Positions 27,484 to 35,651 of a DNA stretch of 64,000 nt are shown one piece after another. Position 1 is the first letter of the stretch; each line of letters begins with the position of its first letter. Under the pieces are notes generated by a model. The model ran no database searches. It was given only the letters and a program-made list of their open reading frames with translations, and was not told the DNA's origin. The position numbers and the translations under genes were made by a program. The DNA lies in assembly GCF_020164745.1 (NCBI RefSeq), contig NZ_JAIUGV010000004.1:372001-436000 (forward strand). The letters run 5' to 3'. This DNA is from Mesorhizobium sp. ES1-4. GTDB lineage: Bacteria; Pseudomonadota; Alphaproteobacteria; Rhizobiales; Rhizobiaceae.

Positions 27484-29466
27484 ATGTCTGAGCGGATCTT
27501 CAAGCGTCTGTTCGAGCCGGCAGTATTGCGCGGCAAGACACTGCGCAACAGGATCGTGTTTGGTGCCCACACCGCGAACATGGCCGAGGATGGGCTGCCG
27601 ACTGAACGCCATGTCGGCTACTACGCCGAACGCGCGATCGGCGGTGTAGGGATGATCGTGGTCGAGCCGATGCCTGTGCATCAGGCCGCGGTGCTGACGC
27701 GCGGTAATTTTCGCCCCTCGGACGACAGCGTCGTCCCTTATTTTCGCAAGGTGACGGAGGCGATCCGCGGCAATGGCGCCATCGCCATCCAGCAACTCTA
27801 CCATGTCGGCCAGCACGCGGACGCGGACAACTCTTTCCATGCCGGCTGGTCGCCTTCCGGCCTTCCCAGCTATCACGATTCCGATGGTTCGCATCGGATG
27901 TCCGAGCGCCAGATCGAAGAAACCATCAACGGTTTTGTCCAGGCGGCGCGCCGTTGCCGCGATGCCGGCTTCGACGGCGTCGAGGTCTGGGCGGCGTATC
28001 ATTCGATGCTGGACCAGTTTTGGACACCCTGGTCGAATCGCCGGGACGATCGATGGGGCGGCAGCCTCGAAAATCGCACCCGGATGAGCCGTGAGGTGAT
28101 GACCAGGATCCGCCGCGAATGCGGCGATGATTTCATCATCGGTCTTGCGATCAACGATGAGCCGGAAGTCGAAGTGGCGCTGAAGCGCGAAGCGCTGGCC
28201 GAGATAATCGACCTCCACGACCGCGATGCCTTGATGGACTACGTGACTTGCGGAACGGGTTCCTACTTCGATTTCTACAAGATCATGCCGACCTTTGTTT
28301 ACCCGGAGAAGCTGGGTGCGGACCTGGCGTCCGTGCTCAAATCCACCGTGCGTCACGCGTTGATCACGGCCGAAAGCCATATCCGCACTCCCGAGAACGC
28401 CGAAAGCGTTCTGAGCGAAGGCCGCGCCGATCTCGTTTCGATCGTGCGCGGGCAGATCGCCGATCCTCACCTGGCCGCAAAGGCCGCTGCCGGACGCCCG
28501 CAAGACATTCGCGGCTGCCTGTCCTGCAACCAGATGTGCTGGGGCCGGCGCAGCCGCGACTACTGGATCAGCTGCGTCATCAATCCCTCGGCGGGGCGGG
28601 AATGGGAGTGGGGCGGAGATCGCTTCGCTCCGGCCGGCCAGCCGAAGCGCGTGCTGGTTGTCGGCGGCGGCCCGGCCGGTCTGGAAGCGGCGCGCGCCGC
28701 GGCCGAGCGTGGTCACCGCGTCACGCTGGCCGAGGCGTCCGACCGCCTCGGGGGGCAGTTCCGTCTTGCCGGGCTGCAGCCGCGCCGCGCCCAGATTCTG
28801 GATCTTATCGACTGGTATGAGCGCCAGCTCGGCCAGCTTCAGGTCGACATCCGCTACGGGCAATATGTCGAAGCCGACGACGTCGAGCGCGAAGGCGCCG
28901 ATCACGTCATCGTCGCGACCGGCTCGATGCCGCCGGACGGAGCTTTCCAGCGCGCCTTGCCGCAGTGGGAAAGCATTCCGGGCGGCGGGCCGGTGCTCTC
29001 GGCCGAGGCGGTGATGGCCCGTGAGGCGAGGCCGGGAAAAAATGTCGTCTTGCTGGACGATGGCGGCAATTGGAAGGGGTGCGGCACCGCCTGGAAACTC
29101 GCCGAGGACGGTCACAATGTGACGCTTGTGACACCGGACGCCCTGGTTGGCAAAGAGCTTCAGCGAATGGCCGTCGATGCGCCGCTGCGCCGGGCACTCG
29201 CCAAGCTGAACGTGCGGTTTGTGACCGAAAGCGCCATCGTGCGCTGGGATGGCAAGGCGGCCAGGATTGCTTCGCTGCTCGATGGGACCGAGCAAGAGGT
29301 CGAGGCCGACGCTTTGGTGTTCGCCGCCACCAGCATGGCGCAGGACAGCCTGTCCATGGAACTCGAAAGGCGCGGAATTGCGCATACCTCCATCGGCGAT
29401 TGTACCGCCTCCAGACAAGCGGCATTTGCCATTCATGACGGGCGCAAGGTGGCGCTTGCTCTTTGA
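27484..29466 (+). CDS. TMADH/2,4-dienoyl-CoA-reductase-like FMN, [4Fe-4S], FAD oxidoreductase (copy 1)
   Basis: The 660-aa protein has an N-terminal old-yellow-enzyme FMN barrel (FEPAVLRGKTLRNRIVFGAHT at the start; EVWAAYHSMLDQFWTPWSNRR centrally). Four cysteines follow near residues 345-365, spaced C-x2-C-x3-C-x11-C as in 2,4-dienoyl-CoA reductase. A dinucleotide-binding domain (VLVVGGGPAGLEAARAAAERG) comes next. Relatives demethylate trimethylamine, dimethylamine, stachydrine derivatives or N-methylproline by oxidation. The start follows AAGGGAGAGAGG. It sits between the binding protein and the enolase-family epimerase. Probable role: oxidative N-demethylation. Confidence 0.87.
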   Translation: MSERIFKRLFEPAVLRGKTLRNRIVFGAHTANMAEDGLPTERHVGYYAERAIGGVGMIVVEPMPVHQAAVLTRGNFRPSDDSVVPYFRKVTEAIRGNGAIAIQQLYHVGQHADADNSFHAGWSPSGLPSYHDSDGSHRMSERQIEETINGFVQAARRCRDAGFDGVEVWAAYHSMLDQFWTPWSNRRDDRWGGSLENRTRMSREVMTRIRRECGDDFIIGLAINDEPEVEVALKREALAEIIDLHDRDALMDYVTCGTGSYFDFYKIMPTFVYPEKLGADLASVLKSTVRHALITAESHIRTPENAESVLSEGRADLVSIVRGQIADPHLAAKAAAGRPQDIRGCLSCNQMCWGRRSRDYWISCVINPSAGREWEWGGDRFAPAGQPKRVLVVGGGPAGLEAARAAAERGHRVTLAEASDRLGGQFRLAGLQPRRAQILDLIDWYERQLGQLQVDIRYGQYVEADDVEREGADHVIVATGSMPPDGAFQRALPQWESIPGGGPVLSAEAVMAREARPGKNVVLLDDGGNWKGCGTAWKLAEDGHNVTLVTPDALVGKELQRMAVDAPLRRALAKLNVRFVTESAIVRWDGKAARIASLLDGTEQEVEADALVFAATSMAQDSLSMELERRGIAHTSIGDCTASRQAAFAIHDGRKVALAL

Positions 29467-29519
29467 CGATCGCCAAAGGCGCCAGACTGGGCACAAGCAT
29501 GAACGGGGCAAGCGTCTGA

Positions 29520-30632
29520 ATGCGTATCCAGTCGATCAAAGTCTATCGGATGCTTCTGCCCGTCAAAGGCGGCGGTGCCTACCGGATGGCCAGCGACGCC
29601 GTGCGGAATTTGGACAGCACGCTTGTTGAAGTGACCACCGAGGATGGGCTGTCGGGCTGGGGTGAGACGTGCCCGATCGGCCCGGTTTATCAGCCCCAGC
29701 ATGCTCTGGGCGCGAGAGCGGCAATTGCTGAAATAGCGCCTGGACTCGTCGGGGAGGACACAGCGTCCATGCGCCGCCTTGCCAAAACAATGGACGAGCG
29801 GTTGAACGGTCACAACTATGCCAAGGCGGCCTTGGATATAGCTTTCCTCGACCTCGCCGGCCAGCGGCTGGGCGTTCCTGTTTCAACACTTCTCGGCGGC
29901 GCGCTCACCGATCGTGTGCCGTCCTACTATTCCACGATCGTCGGTGATCCGGACGAGACCGCGCGCATTGCCGCCGACAAGGTCAATGCCGGATATCCGC
30001 GGCTTCAGATCAAGATCGGCGGGCGGGATCTCGAACAAGACGTCGCCACTGTGCACAAGGTATGGGAGGCGGTTGGCTTCAAGGCCCGCATAGCCGTCGA
30101 CGCCAACCGTGGCCTGACCGCTGCCGCGGCGCTGCACATCGATCGGCTTTGCCAGGCGATTCCATTCGTGTTCGAACAGCCTTGCAACACCATGGAGGAA
30201 GTCGCGGGCCTCAAGGGACGCGTCACCCATCCAATCTATCTCGATGAGAATACAGAGGATTTGAATGCAGTGCTGCGGGCCGTTTCGTCAGGCATCGCGG
30301 ACGGATTCGGATTGAAGGTCACCCGCCTTGGCGGCCTCACCAAAATGGCCACGGTCCGCGACCTGTGTGCGATACGATCTCTTCCGCACAGCTGCGACGA
30401 TGCCTGGGGCGGAGATGTCATCGCCGCGGCATGCGTCCACATCGCCGCTACCGTCGAGCCGCGACGGTTTGAGGGAGCCTGGATCGCCCAGGAGTACATC
30501 GAGGGGCATACCGATCCCGTAAACCCGATCGTGATCGAGAACGGGCATATACGCGTCCCACTGAAGCCAGGGCTCGGCGTCGAGCCTGAGCGCTCCCAAC
30601 TCAACGCGCCGATCGCTGTTTTCGGCGAGTAA
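29520..30632 (+). CDS. Enolase-superfamily protein resembling hydroxyproline-betaine 2-epimerase (HpbD)
   Basis: The 370-aa product belongs to the mandelate racemase/muconate lactonizing branch. It shares the hallmark stretches I recall from Pelagibaca HpbD: GWGETCPIGP (about residues 46-55), GHNYAKAALDIAFLDLAG and CDDAWGGD. The acid-base lysines are in LQIKIGG and LKVTRLGG, and metal ligands in VDANRG, FEQP and DENTED. HpbD epimerises C2 of hydroxyproline betaine and proline betaine. Together with the neighbouring MttB-like and TMADH-like genes, this points to betaine catabolism. Enolase superfamily certain; the exact substrate is inferred from resemblance and context. Confidence 0.85.
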   Translation: MRIQSIKVYRMLLPVKGGGAYRMASDAVRNLDSTLVEVTTEDGLSGWGETCPIGPVYQPQHALGARAAIAEIAPGLVGEDTASMRRLAKTMDERLNGHNYAKAALDIAFLDLAGQRLGVPVSTLLGGALTDRVPSYYSTIVGDPDETARIAADKVNAGYPRLQIKIGGRDLEQDVATVHKVWEAVGFKARIAVDANRGLTAAAALHIDRLCQAIPFVFEQPCNTMEEVAGLKGRVTHPIYLDENTEDLNAVLRAVSSGIADGFGLKVTRLGGLTKMATVRDLCAIRSLPHSCDDAWGGDVIAAACVHIAATVEPRRFEGAWIAQEYIEGHTDPVNPIVIENGHIRVPLKPGLGVEPERSQLNAPIAVFGE

Positions 30633-30756
30633 GGATCGTTGGGCGTGATCTTTGCAAATGGACGAGCCACCCGAAGGCTTCATGGGTCGCAAAAAAGCCG
30701 ATATGCACGATGCGTGATGTTGATTGCTTTCCGCAGCCAAACATTCGGGGAAATCC

Positions 30757-31233
30757 ATGAAACTGCTGCTCGCCGCCATCCTCTCGATTGCCGCACCAGC
30801 CGCCGCCTTGGCCGGCCCGGCGTCGGACGCTGTGAAGTTCTTCTACGCGCCGCAGGTCAAGTTCGAGGCCGATGCGCAATATCGCGATCGCTTCACCGAG
30901 CCGGTGACCAAACTGTTCGACCTCAACGACCAGGCGACCAAGAAGAACCCGGACCAGGTCGCCTGTATCGACTTCGACCCCGGCCTGGACGCGCAGGATT
31001 TCGACCAGAAGACCATTTCGAAGACCTTGAAACTGTCCGAGACTGTGGATGGCGACACGGCGCAAGTGGTGGCGAGCTTCGCTCTCTTTCCGGAAGGAGA
31101 CGATTCGCAGCGCGAAATGCACTGGTCGCTGAAGAAGGTCGGCGGCAAGTGGAAGATATCGGACATTGCATCGAAGACCAGCGCCTGGACGCTGAGCCAA
31201 CTCGAATGCATGGCGGGCCAAGATCCGGAGTGA
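30757..31233 (+). CDS. Secreted DUF3828-like protein (copy 1)
   Basis: The 158-aa product has a signal peptide (MKLLLAAILSIAAPAAALAG) and a compact alpha-beta domain ending in VGGKWKISDIAS and a cysteine-containing C-terminus, which resembles the DUF3828 family. The second cysteine is in VACIDFDP, so a disulphide is possible. The next gene encodes a paralogue 4 bases after its stop. Neighbours are the enolase gene upstream and queF downstream, with no obvious functional link. Function unknown. Confidence 0.7.
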   Translation: MKLLLAAILSIAAPAAALAGPASDAVKFFYAPQVKFEADAQYRDRFTEPVTKLFDLNDQATKKNPDQVACIDFDPGLDAQDFDQKTISKTLKLSETVDGDTAQVVASFALFPEGDDSQREMHWSLKKVGGKWKISDIASKTSAWTLSQLECMAGQDPE

Positions 31234-31237
31234 TGCG

Positions 31238-31843
31238 ATGGCCGGCCGCGCCTTCCTGCTATTTTTCGCCATGTGCCTGCTGGCGGCGGGCTTGAACGGC
31301 GCAGCAGCTCAGGGCCTGTTGGGTGCGCCGCCGGCAAATGCTCCGGCAGGGGCTGCGCCCGATGACAGCGGGACGCCGCCGCCAACCGCGCCTGGCGGAG
31401 CCGCGGAGCCAACGCCCCCGGCAGCCTTGCCGCCCGGCGGGCCCGCGGTCCCCATTCTGCCGGGCTCGCCGACGGCGGTTGTCCGGCCATTCTACGATCA
31501 GGTCGGCCTGGAGCTCGATCCATCGCAGCGCAGTCATTTCATAGATCCGGCCAAAACCGTGCTCGACAAGAGCGATGCCTTGCGCAAATCCGGGCAGGGC
31601 GAGTGCCTGGACCCCAACATGGCGCTCGACAATGCCGACTATGACAAGGCCGAGATCGACAAGAGCCTGAAGACGCTCGAAGCGATCAACGGCGATCAGG
31701 CCAAGGTCATCGTCGCCTTCGTGGTCGCCGGCAACCCGCACCGCCTCGAATGGAAGTTCAAGAAGGTCGGCGGCGAATGGAAGATCTCGGACCTTTTGTC
31801 GGTGACCGGCGAATGGGCGCTCAGCCAATACCAATGCGAATGA
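31238..31843 (+). CDS. Secreted DUF3828-like protein with Pro/Ala linker (copy 2)
   Basis: The 201-aa product has a signal peptide ending near AAAQG, then about 50 residues of Pro/Ala/Gly linker, then the same domain as the preceding gene (FYDQVGLELDPSQR..., VGGEWKISDLLS..., C-terminal QYQCE). The matching cysteine is in GECLDPN. GGAG lies 7 bases before the ATG, inside the end of copy 1. Tandem duplication with later acquisition of the linker is the simplest reading. The linker could bridge periplasm and peptidoglycan. Function unknown. Confidence 0.7.
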   Translation: MAGRAFLLFFAMCLLAAGLNGAAAQGLLGAPPANAPAGAAPDDSGTPPPTAPGGAAEPTPPAALPPGGPAVPILPGSPTAVVRPFYDQVGLELDPSQRSHFIDPAKTVLDKSDALRKSGQGECLDPNMALDNADYDKAEIDKSLKTLEAINGDQAKVIVAFVVAGNPHRLEWKFKKVGGEWKISDLLSVTGEWALSQYQCE

Positions 31844-31851
31844 TGGCCGAA

Positions 31852-32313
31852 CTAGCCACGCCCGCGATAAGGGGCGACGCCGGTATCCGGCAGCCAGGCG
31901 CCTTCCGGCGGAGTTCCGGTTTGCCAGAACACGTCGATCGGGATGCCGCCGCGCGGATACCAGTAGCCGCCTATGCGCAACCAGAGCGGCTTGGTCGCGG
32001 CCACGATGCGACGGCCGATCATCACCGTGCAGTCTTCATGGAAGGCGCCGTGGTTGCGAAACGAGGTCATGAACAGCTTGAGCGACTTCGATTCCACCAG
32101 GGCGGCATCCGGTGCGTAATCGATGACGATATGGGCGAAATCCGGCTGTCCGGTCACCGGGCAGAGCGAGGTGAATTCCGGGACGGTGAAACGCACGATG
32201 GCCGGAGGCCCGTCGCCGCGCTGGAACGGCACGGTCTCCAGGACCGCCTGTTCGGGGCTCTGTGGCGTCTCGACGTGCGCGCCGAGTTGGGTAAGGGCTT
32301 TGGTATCGATCAT
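31852..32313 (-). CDS. queF: NADPH-dependent 7-cyano-7-deazaguanine reductase
   Basis: QueF reduces preQ0 to preQ1 in queuosine tRNA-modification synthesis. The 153-aa length is that of the single-domain (type I) enzyme. The active-site cysteine is in [15 protein letters not shown], the NADPH-binding motif region is [16 protein letters not shown], and the catalytic aspartate is in FHEDC. It points against the surrounding genes and is convergent with the DUF3828 pair. Confidence 0.94.
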   Translation of the reverse strand: MIDTKALTQLGAHVETPQSPEQAVLETVPFQRGDGPPAIVRFTVPEFTSLCPVTGQPDFAHIVIDYAPDAALVESKSLKLFMTSFRNHGAFHEDCTVMIGRRIVAATKPLWLRIGGYWYPRGGIPIDVFWQTGTPPEGAWLPDTGVAPYRGRG

Positions 32314-32356
32314 CGCGGTTTGTCCTTGGATTTGCCGCGCTCAATAGCACCGGAGC

Positions 32357-32377
32357 GAGAACCGCGCAGCGGTTTTC
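32357..32377. repeat. Palindromic intergenic mosaic element (fragment)
   Basis: GAGAACCGC (32357-32365) and GCGGTTTTC (32369-32377) form a 9-bp stem with one wobble pair around GCA. It lies between the divergent queF and the second flavoenzyme gene. The GCGCAGCGGTTTTC core is identical to the element near 17812. Confidence 0.55.
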
Positions 32378-32417
32378 GGATGAATCGGGTGCGCGAATTT
32401 GAAATGGCAGGAAGACG

Positions 32418-34463
32418 ATGACCAGCAACGACCCGCTTCTCCAACCCTACCAGCTCAAGCATCTGACGCTGAAGAACCGGGTGATGTCGACCAGCCACGA
32501 GCCGGCTTATTCGGAGGACGGCATGCCGAAGGAGCGGTACCGGCTCTATCATGCCGAAAAGGCCAAGGGCGGCATGGCGCTGACCATGACCGCCGGCTCG
32601 GCGATCGTGTCGCGCGACAGCCCGGCCGCCTTCGGCAATCTGCATGTCTATGACGACCGCATTGTGCCGTGGCTGGCCGAACTCACTGAGGCCTGCCACG
32701 AGCACGACTGCAAGGTGATGATCCAGATCACCCATCTCGGCCGGCGCACCGGCTGGAACAAGGCCGACTGGCTGCCGGTGCTGTCTGCTTCGCCGGTGCG
32801 CGAACCGGCGCATCGTGCTTTTCCCAAGATCATAGAGGATTGGGATATCGAGCGCATTGTCGCCGACTACGCCTCGGCGGCGCAGCGCTGCCAGGCGGCC
32901 GGGCTCGACGGCATCGAGTTCGAGTCGTACGGCCATCTGATGGATGGCTTCTGGTCGCCCGCCACCAACCACCGCGAGGACGAGTACGGCGGCTCGCTCG
33001 ACAACCGGCTGCGTTTCACCAACATGGTGCTGGATGCGGTGCGCGCGGCGGTCGGCGAAAAATTCGTCGTCGGCATCCGCATGGTCGCCGACGAGGATTT
33101 CGAGAAAGGCCTGTCGAAGGAGGAGGGCGTCGAAATCGCCAGGCGGTTGGCAAACTCCGGCAAGGTCGATTTCCTCAACATCATCCGCGGTTCGATCGAA
33201 AGTGACGCAGCGTTGACCAAGGTCATTCCGCTGGCCGGCATGCGGTCTTCGCCGCATCTCGATTTCGCCGGCGAGGTGAGGGCGGCGACAAAGTTCCCGA
33301 CCTTCCACGCGGCGCGCATTTCCGATGTCGCCACCGCGCGCCATGCGATCGCCACCGGCAAGCTCGACATGGTCGGCATGACGCGCGCCCACATCGCCGA
33401 TCCGCACATCATCAAGAAGGTGATGGAGGGCCGCGAGCACGAAATCCGCCCATGCGTAGGGGCCACCTATTGTCTCGACCGCATCTATGAAGGCGGCGAG
33501 GCGCTGTGCGTGCACAATGCGGCGACAGGCCGTGAGGCGGATATTCCGCACGTCATCGCCAGGACCGAGGGACCGAAACGGAAGGTCATCGTTGTTGGCG
33601 CCGGCGCTGGCGGACTGGAGGCGGCGCGGGTCGCTGCCGAGCGCGGCCATCAGGTGACGGTGCTCGAGGCATCGAGCCAGGCCGGTGGCCAGGTCCGCTT
33701 GGCGACACAGAACCCACGCCGCAAGGAGTTGATCGGCATCATCGACTGGCGTCTGGCCGAGCTCGAGCGGCTCGGCGTCGAAATCCGCTACGACACCTGG
33801 GCGGAGCAGGACGACGTCCTGGCCCTGGCGCCTGACGTGGTGGTCATCGCAACCGGCGGCTTGCCGCAAAACCCGCCGCTGGCCACCGGCGACAATCTCG
33901 TCACGTCGAGTTGGGACATCATGGCCGGCAGCGTCAAGCCGGCCGAAAACGTGCTGGTCTATGACGACAATGGCGGCCATCAGGGCATGGGCGCGGCCGA
34001 GTTGATCGCCAACAGCGGCGCAAGGCTGGAACTGGTGTCGCCGGAGCGTTTCTTTGCTCCCGAAATGGGCGGCATGAACCATGTGCCATACATGCGCGCC
34101 TTCCAGGAAAAGGGCGCCACCATCACCATCAACACACGCCTGCGCTCGGTGCGGCGCGAGGGCAATCAACTGGTCGCGGAGCTCGCTTCGGACTTCGCCG
34201 ATGGCTGGCGGGGGGGGCGCAGGGTCGACCAGGTGGTGGTCGAGCACGGCACGCTGCCGCTCGACGAGCTGTATCTTTCGCTGAAGCCGTTGTCGAAGAA
34301 CGGTGGTGCGGTCGACTACGAACGTCTGGTCAACGGCGGCGACATTTTCCCGGCACGCAATCCTGGGGCGGGTTTCGTGCTGTTGCGCATCGGCGATGCG
34401 GTCGCCTCGCGCAACATTCACGCAGCCATTTATGATGGGATCAGGTTCGGCCTGCGGATCTGA
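32418..34463 (+). CDS. TMADH-like FMN/FeS/FAD oxidoreductase, probable N-methylproline or betaine demethylase (copy 2)
   Basis: The 681-aa protein has the same architecture as the gene at 27484: an OYE-type barrel (YQLKHLTLKNRVMSTSHEPAY; DGFWSPATNHREDEYGGSLDNR), a cluster region, and a Rossmann domain (VIVVGAGAGGLEAARVAAERG). It resembles proteins named N-methylproline or stachydrine demethylase in rhizobia. The cluster region reads C-x2-A-x2-C-x11-C: the second expected cysteine is alanine, leaving three of four. AGGA precedes the ATG. It is separated from the first flavoenzyme by the enolase, DUF3828 and queF genes but runs in the same direction. Function inferred from family and context. 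Confidence 0.86.
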   Translation: MTSNDPLLQPYQLKHLTLKNRVMSTSHEPAYSEDGMPKERYRLYHAEKAKGGMALTMTAGSAIVSRDSPAAFGNLHVYDDRIVPWLAELTEACHEHDCKVMIQITHLGRRTGWNKADWLPVLSASPVREPAHRAFPKIIEDWDIERIVADYASAAQRCQAAGLDGIEFESYGHLMDGFWSPATNHREDEYGGSLDNRLRFTNMVLDAVRAAVGEKFVVGIRMVADEDFEKGLSKEEGVEIARRLANSGKVDFLNIIRGSIESDAALTKVIPLAGMRSSPHLDFAGEVRAATKFPTFHAARISDVATARHAIATGKLDMVGMTRAHIADPHIIKKVMEGREHEIRPCVGATYCLDRIYEGGEALCVHNAATGREADIPHVIARTEGPKRKVIVVGAGAGGLEAARVAAERGHQVTVLEASSQAGGQVRLATQNPRRKELIGIIDWRLAELERLGVEIRYDTWAEQDDVLALAPDVVVIATGGLPQNPPLATGDNLVTSSWDIMAGSVKPAENVLVYDDNGGHQGMGAAELIANSGARLELVSPERFFAPEMGGMNHVPYMRAFQEKGATITINTRLRSVRREGNQLVAELASDFADGWRGGRRVDQVVVEHGTLPLDELYLSLKPLSKNGGAVDYERLVNGGDIFPARNPGAGFVLLRIGDAVASRNIHAAIYDGIRFGLRI

Positions 34464-34595
34464 ACCTGCTGGCAAATGGTGGCGCGCGGTCGAACCTGCA
34501 TACGAGAGCCCATGCATGCCGGCCTGGCCGCGCGCCCGCACGTCATTGGCTCATCGCCGGGCAACGTGCGATCTCTCGAGCTTGTGGGATGGTGC

Positions 34596-35003
34596 TCAGA
34601 CCATTCTGGCGATCGCCATGCACAGCACCGTGACCGCGAGCAGCCATGCCGCAATGCGTTCGCCTGTAGCCATTCGGGCACGCAACTGCGTTTCGATTTC
34701 CGCATCGGCGCCGGCAAGCCGCCTGCTCGGCCCCCTGACCATGGCGCCGAGCACGCCGGCCGCGGCGAAAGCGGCCAGGATACCGAGCGCCAGCACCATT
34801 TCCATCGCGCCGAAATAGGCGCCGTGGAAGAAATACCACAGCAGCGCTCCGGTCAGGAAAACCATGCCGGCCGCGCCCATCTGCGGCTGGATGAAGCGTT
34901 CCGCCTTGATCTCGGGGTCGCGGGCAAGCGTGATGGTGGTGCCGGCCCAGAACACCCCGGCCATGACGTGGAGACCGATGACGACGATGTAGACATATTG
35001 CAT
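34596..35003 (-). CDS. Small integral membrane protein, unknown family
   Basis: The 135-aa product has about four hydrophobic helices (YIVVIGLHVMAGVFWAGTTI, AAGMVFLTGALLWYFF, MEMVLALGILAAFAAAGVLG, and a C-terminal ERIAAWLLAVTVLCMAIA). The HVMAGVFWAG pattern recalls small CopD-like membrane proteins, but I cannot name a family. It diverges from a MarR-type regulator, and a perfect 12-bp palindrome lies 34 bases before its start. It is therefore likely to be that regulator's target. Confidence 0.65.
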   Translation of the reverse strand: MQYVYIVVIGLHVMAGVFWAGTTITLARDPEIKAERFIQPQMGAAGMVFLTGALLWYFFHGAYFGAMEMVLALGILAAFAAAGVLGAMVRGPSRRLAGADAEIETQLRARMATGERIAAWLLAVTVLCMAIARMV

Positions 35004-35036
35004 GCGGCTCTCCTCTTTCGCCCATTGCCCAAATAG

Positions 35037-35057
35037 TTAGATATCTAATTGTTAGAT
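35037..35057. promoter_or_regulatory. Candidate MarR-type operator
   Basis: TTAGATATCTAA (35037-35048) is a perfect 12-bp palindrome, and the half-site TTAGAT repeats at 35052-35057. It lies in an AT-rich patch upstream of the leftward membrane-protein gene and near the divergent MarR gene. A palindrome plus extra half-site is typical of MarR dimer binding; no direct proof. Confidence 0.5.
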
Positions 35058-35107
35058 GTCAATGTATAATTCGGACCTGTTCCATCCGGGGCAAAGCCGG
35101 ATGGTTC

Positions 35108-35212
35108 CAGGTCAACTCGACCTGAAATCTGAATCCGCCTCTAAATCAAGGAGATAGAGCATGATGTGATGTCGTCCGAAAACCGCTTCACTCTTTTCGG
35201 CATCATGCTCTA
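35108..35212. repeat. Palindromic intergenic mosaic element, three modules
   Basis: Module 1: CAGGTC (35108-35113) with GACCTG (35119-35124). Module 2: TAGAGCATGATG (35155-35166) with CATCATGCTCTA (35201-35212), a perfect 12-bp stem. Module 3, inside module 2: CCGAAAA (35176-35182) with TTTTCGG (35194-35200). I recognise this layout as one of the most frequent Mesorhizobium intergenic elements. It ends 10 bases before the MarR start, so it may lie in the leader of that gene. Confidence 0.7.
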
Positions 35213-35222
35213 GTGTCCTGCA

Positions 35223-35651
35223 ATGACGCCCTTTGAACGCCCGCCCGTCGGCATGAATCTCGGCCGCACGGCAAAACTTGTCGCGCAAGCCTTCGACGCC
35301 GCTCTGGTTGAAGCGGGCGGCACGTTACCGGTCTGGCTGACGCTGCTGTCGGTCAAGTCGAGCGAGCTTGCCAATCAGCGCGAACTTGCCGGCATGATCG
35401 GCATCCAGGGCGCGACGCTGACCCATCATCTGAATGCTATGGAGGCGCAGGGCCTGCTGACGCGGCGCCGCGATCCGGTCAACCGCCGGGTTCACCTGGT
35501 CGAATTGACGGAAGCCGGAGAAGCGCTGTTCGAGACGTTGCGGCAGGCCGCGCTTGTCTTCGACAAGCGGCTTCGTAAAGGACTGCCCGACGAACGTCTG
35601 GCGGAGTTTGCGCAGGTATTGGCCGCGCTGCGGGACAATGTGGGAGCCTAG
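35223..35651 (+). CDS. MarR-family transcriptional regulator
   Basis: The 142-aa product has the winged-helix MarR core: NQRELAGMIGIQGATLTHHLNAME (recognition helix region) and the wing TRRRDPVNRRVHLVELT. A second possible start is the ATG at 35253. It diverges from a small membrane protein gene with a palindromic operator candidate in between. Its stop interlocks with that of an opposing gene fragment (CTAG). Ligand unknown. Confidence 0.86.
   Translation: MTPFERPPVGMNLGRTAKLVAQAFDAALVEAGGTLPVWLTLLSVKSSELANQRELAGMIGIQGATLTHHLNAMEAQGLLTRRRDPVNRRVHLVELTEAGEALFETLRQAALVFDKRLRKGLPDERLAEFAQVLAALRDNVGA

Noticed and set aside
27466..29511. 681-codon frame antisense to the first flavoenzyme gene
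   Set aside because: Long antisense frames are expected at this GC content; no ribosome-binding site or recognisable domain, while the plus-strand protein has clear motifs.
32310..34541. 743-codon frame antisense to the second flavoenzyme gene
   Set aside because: Same reasoning: shadow of a strong coding frame, and it would also overlap the queF control region.
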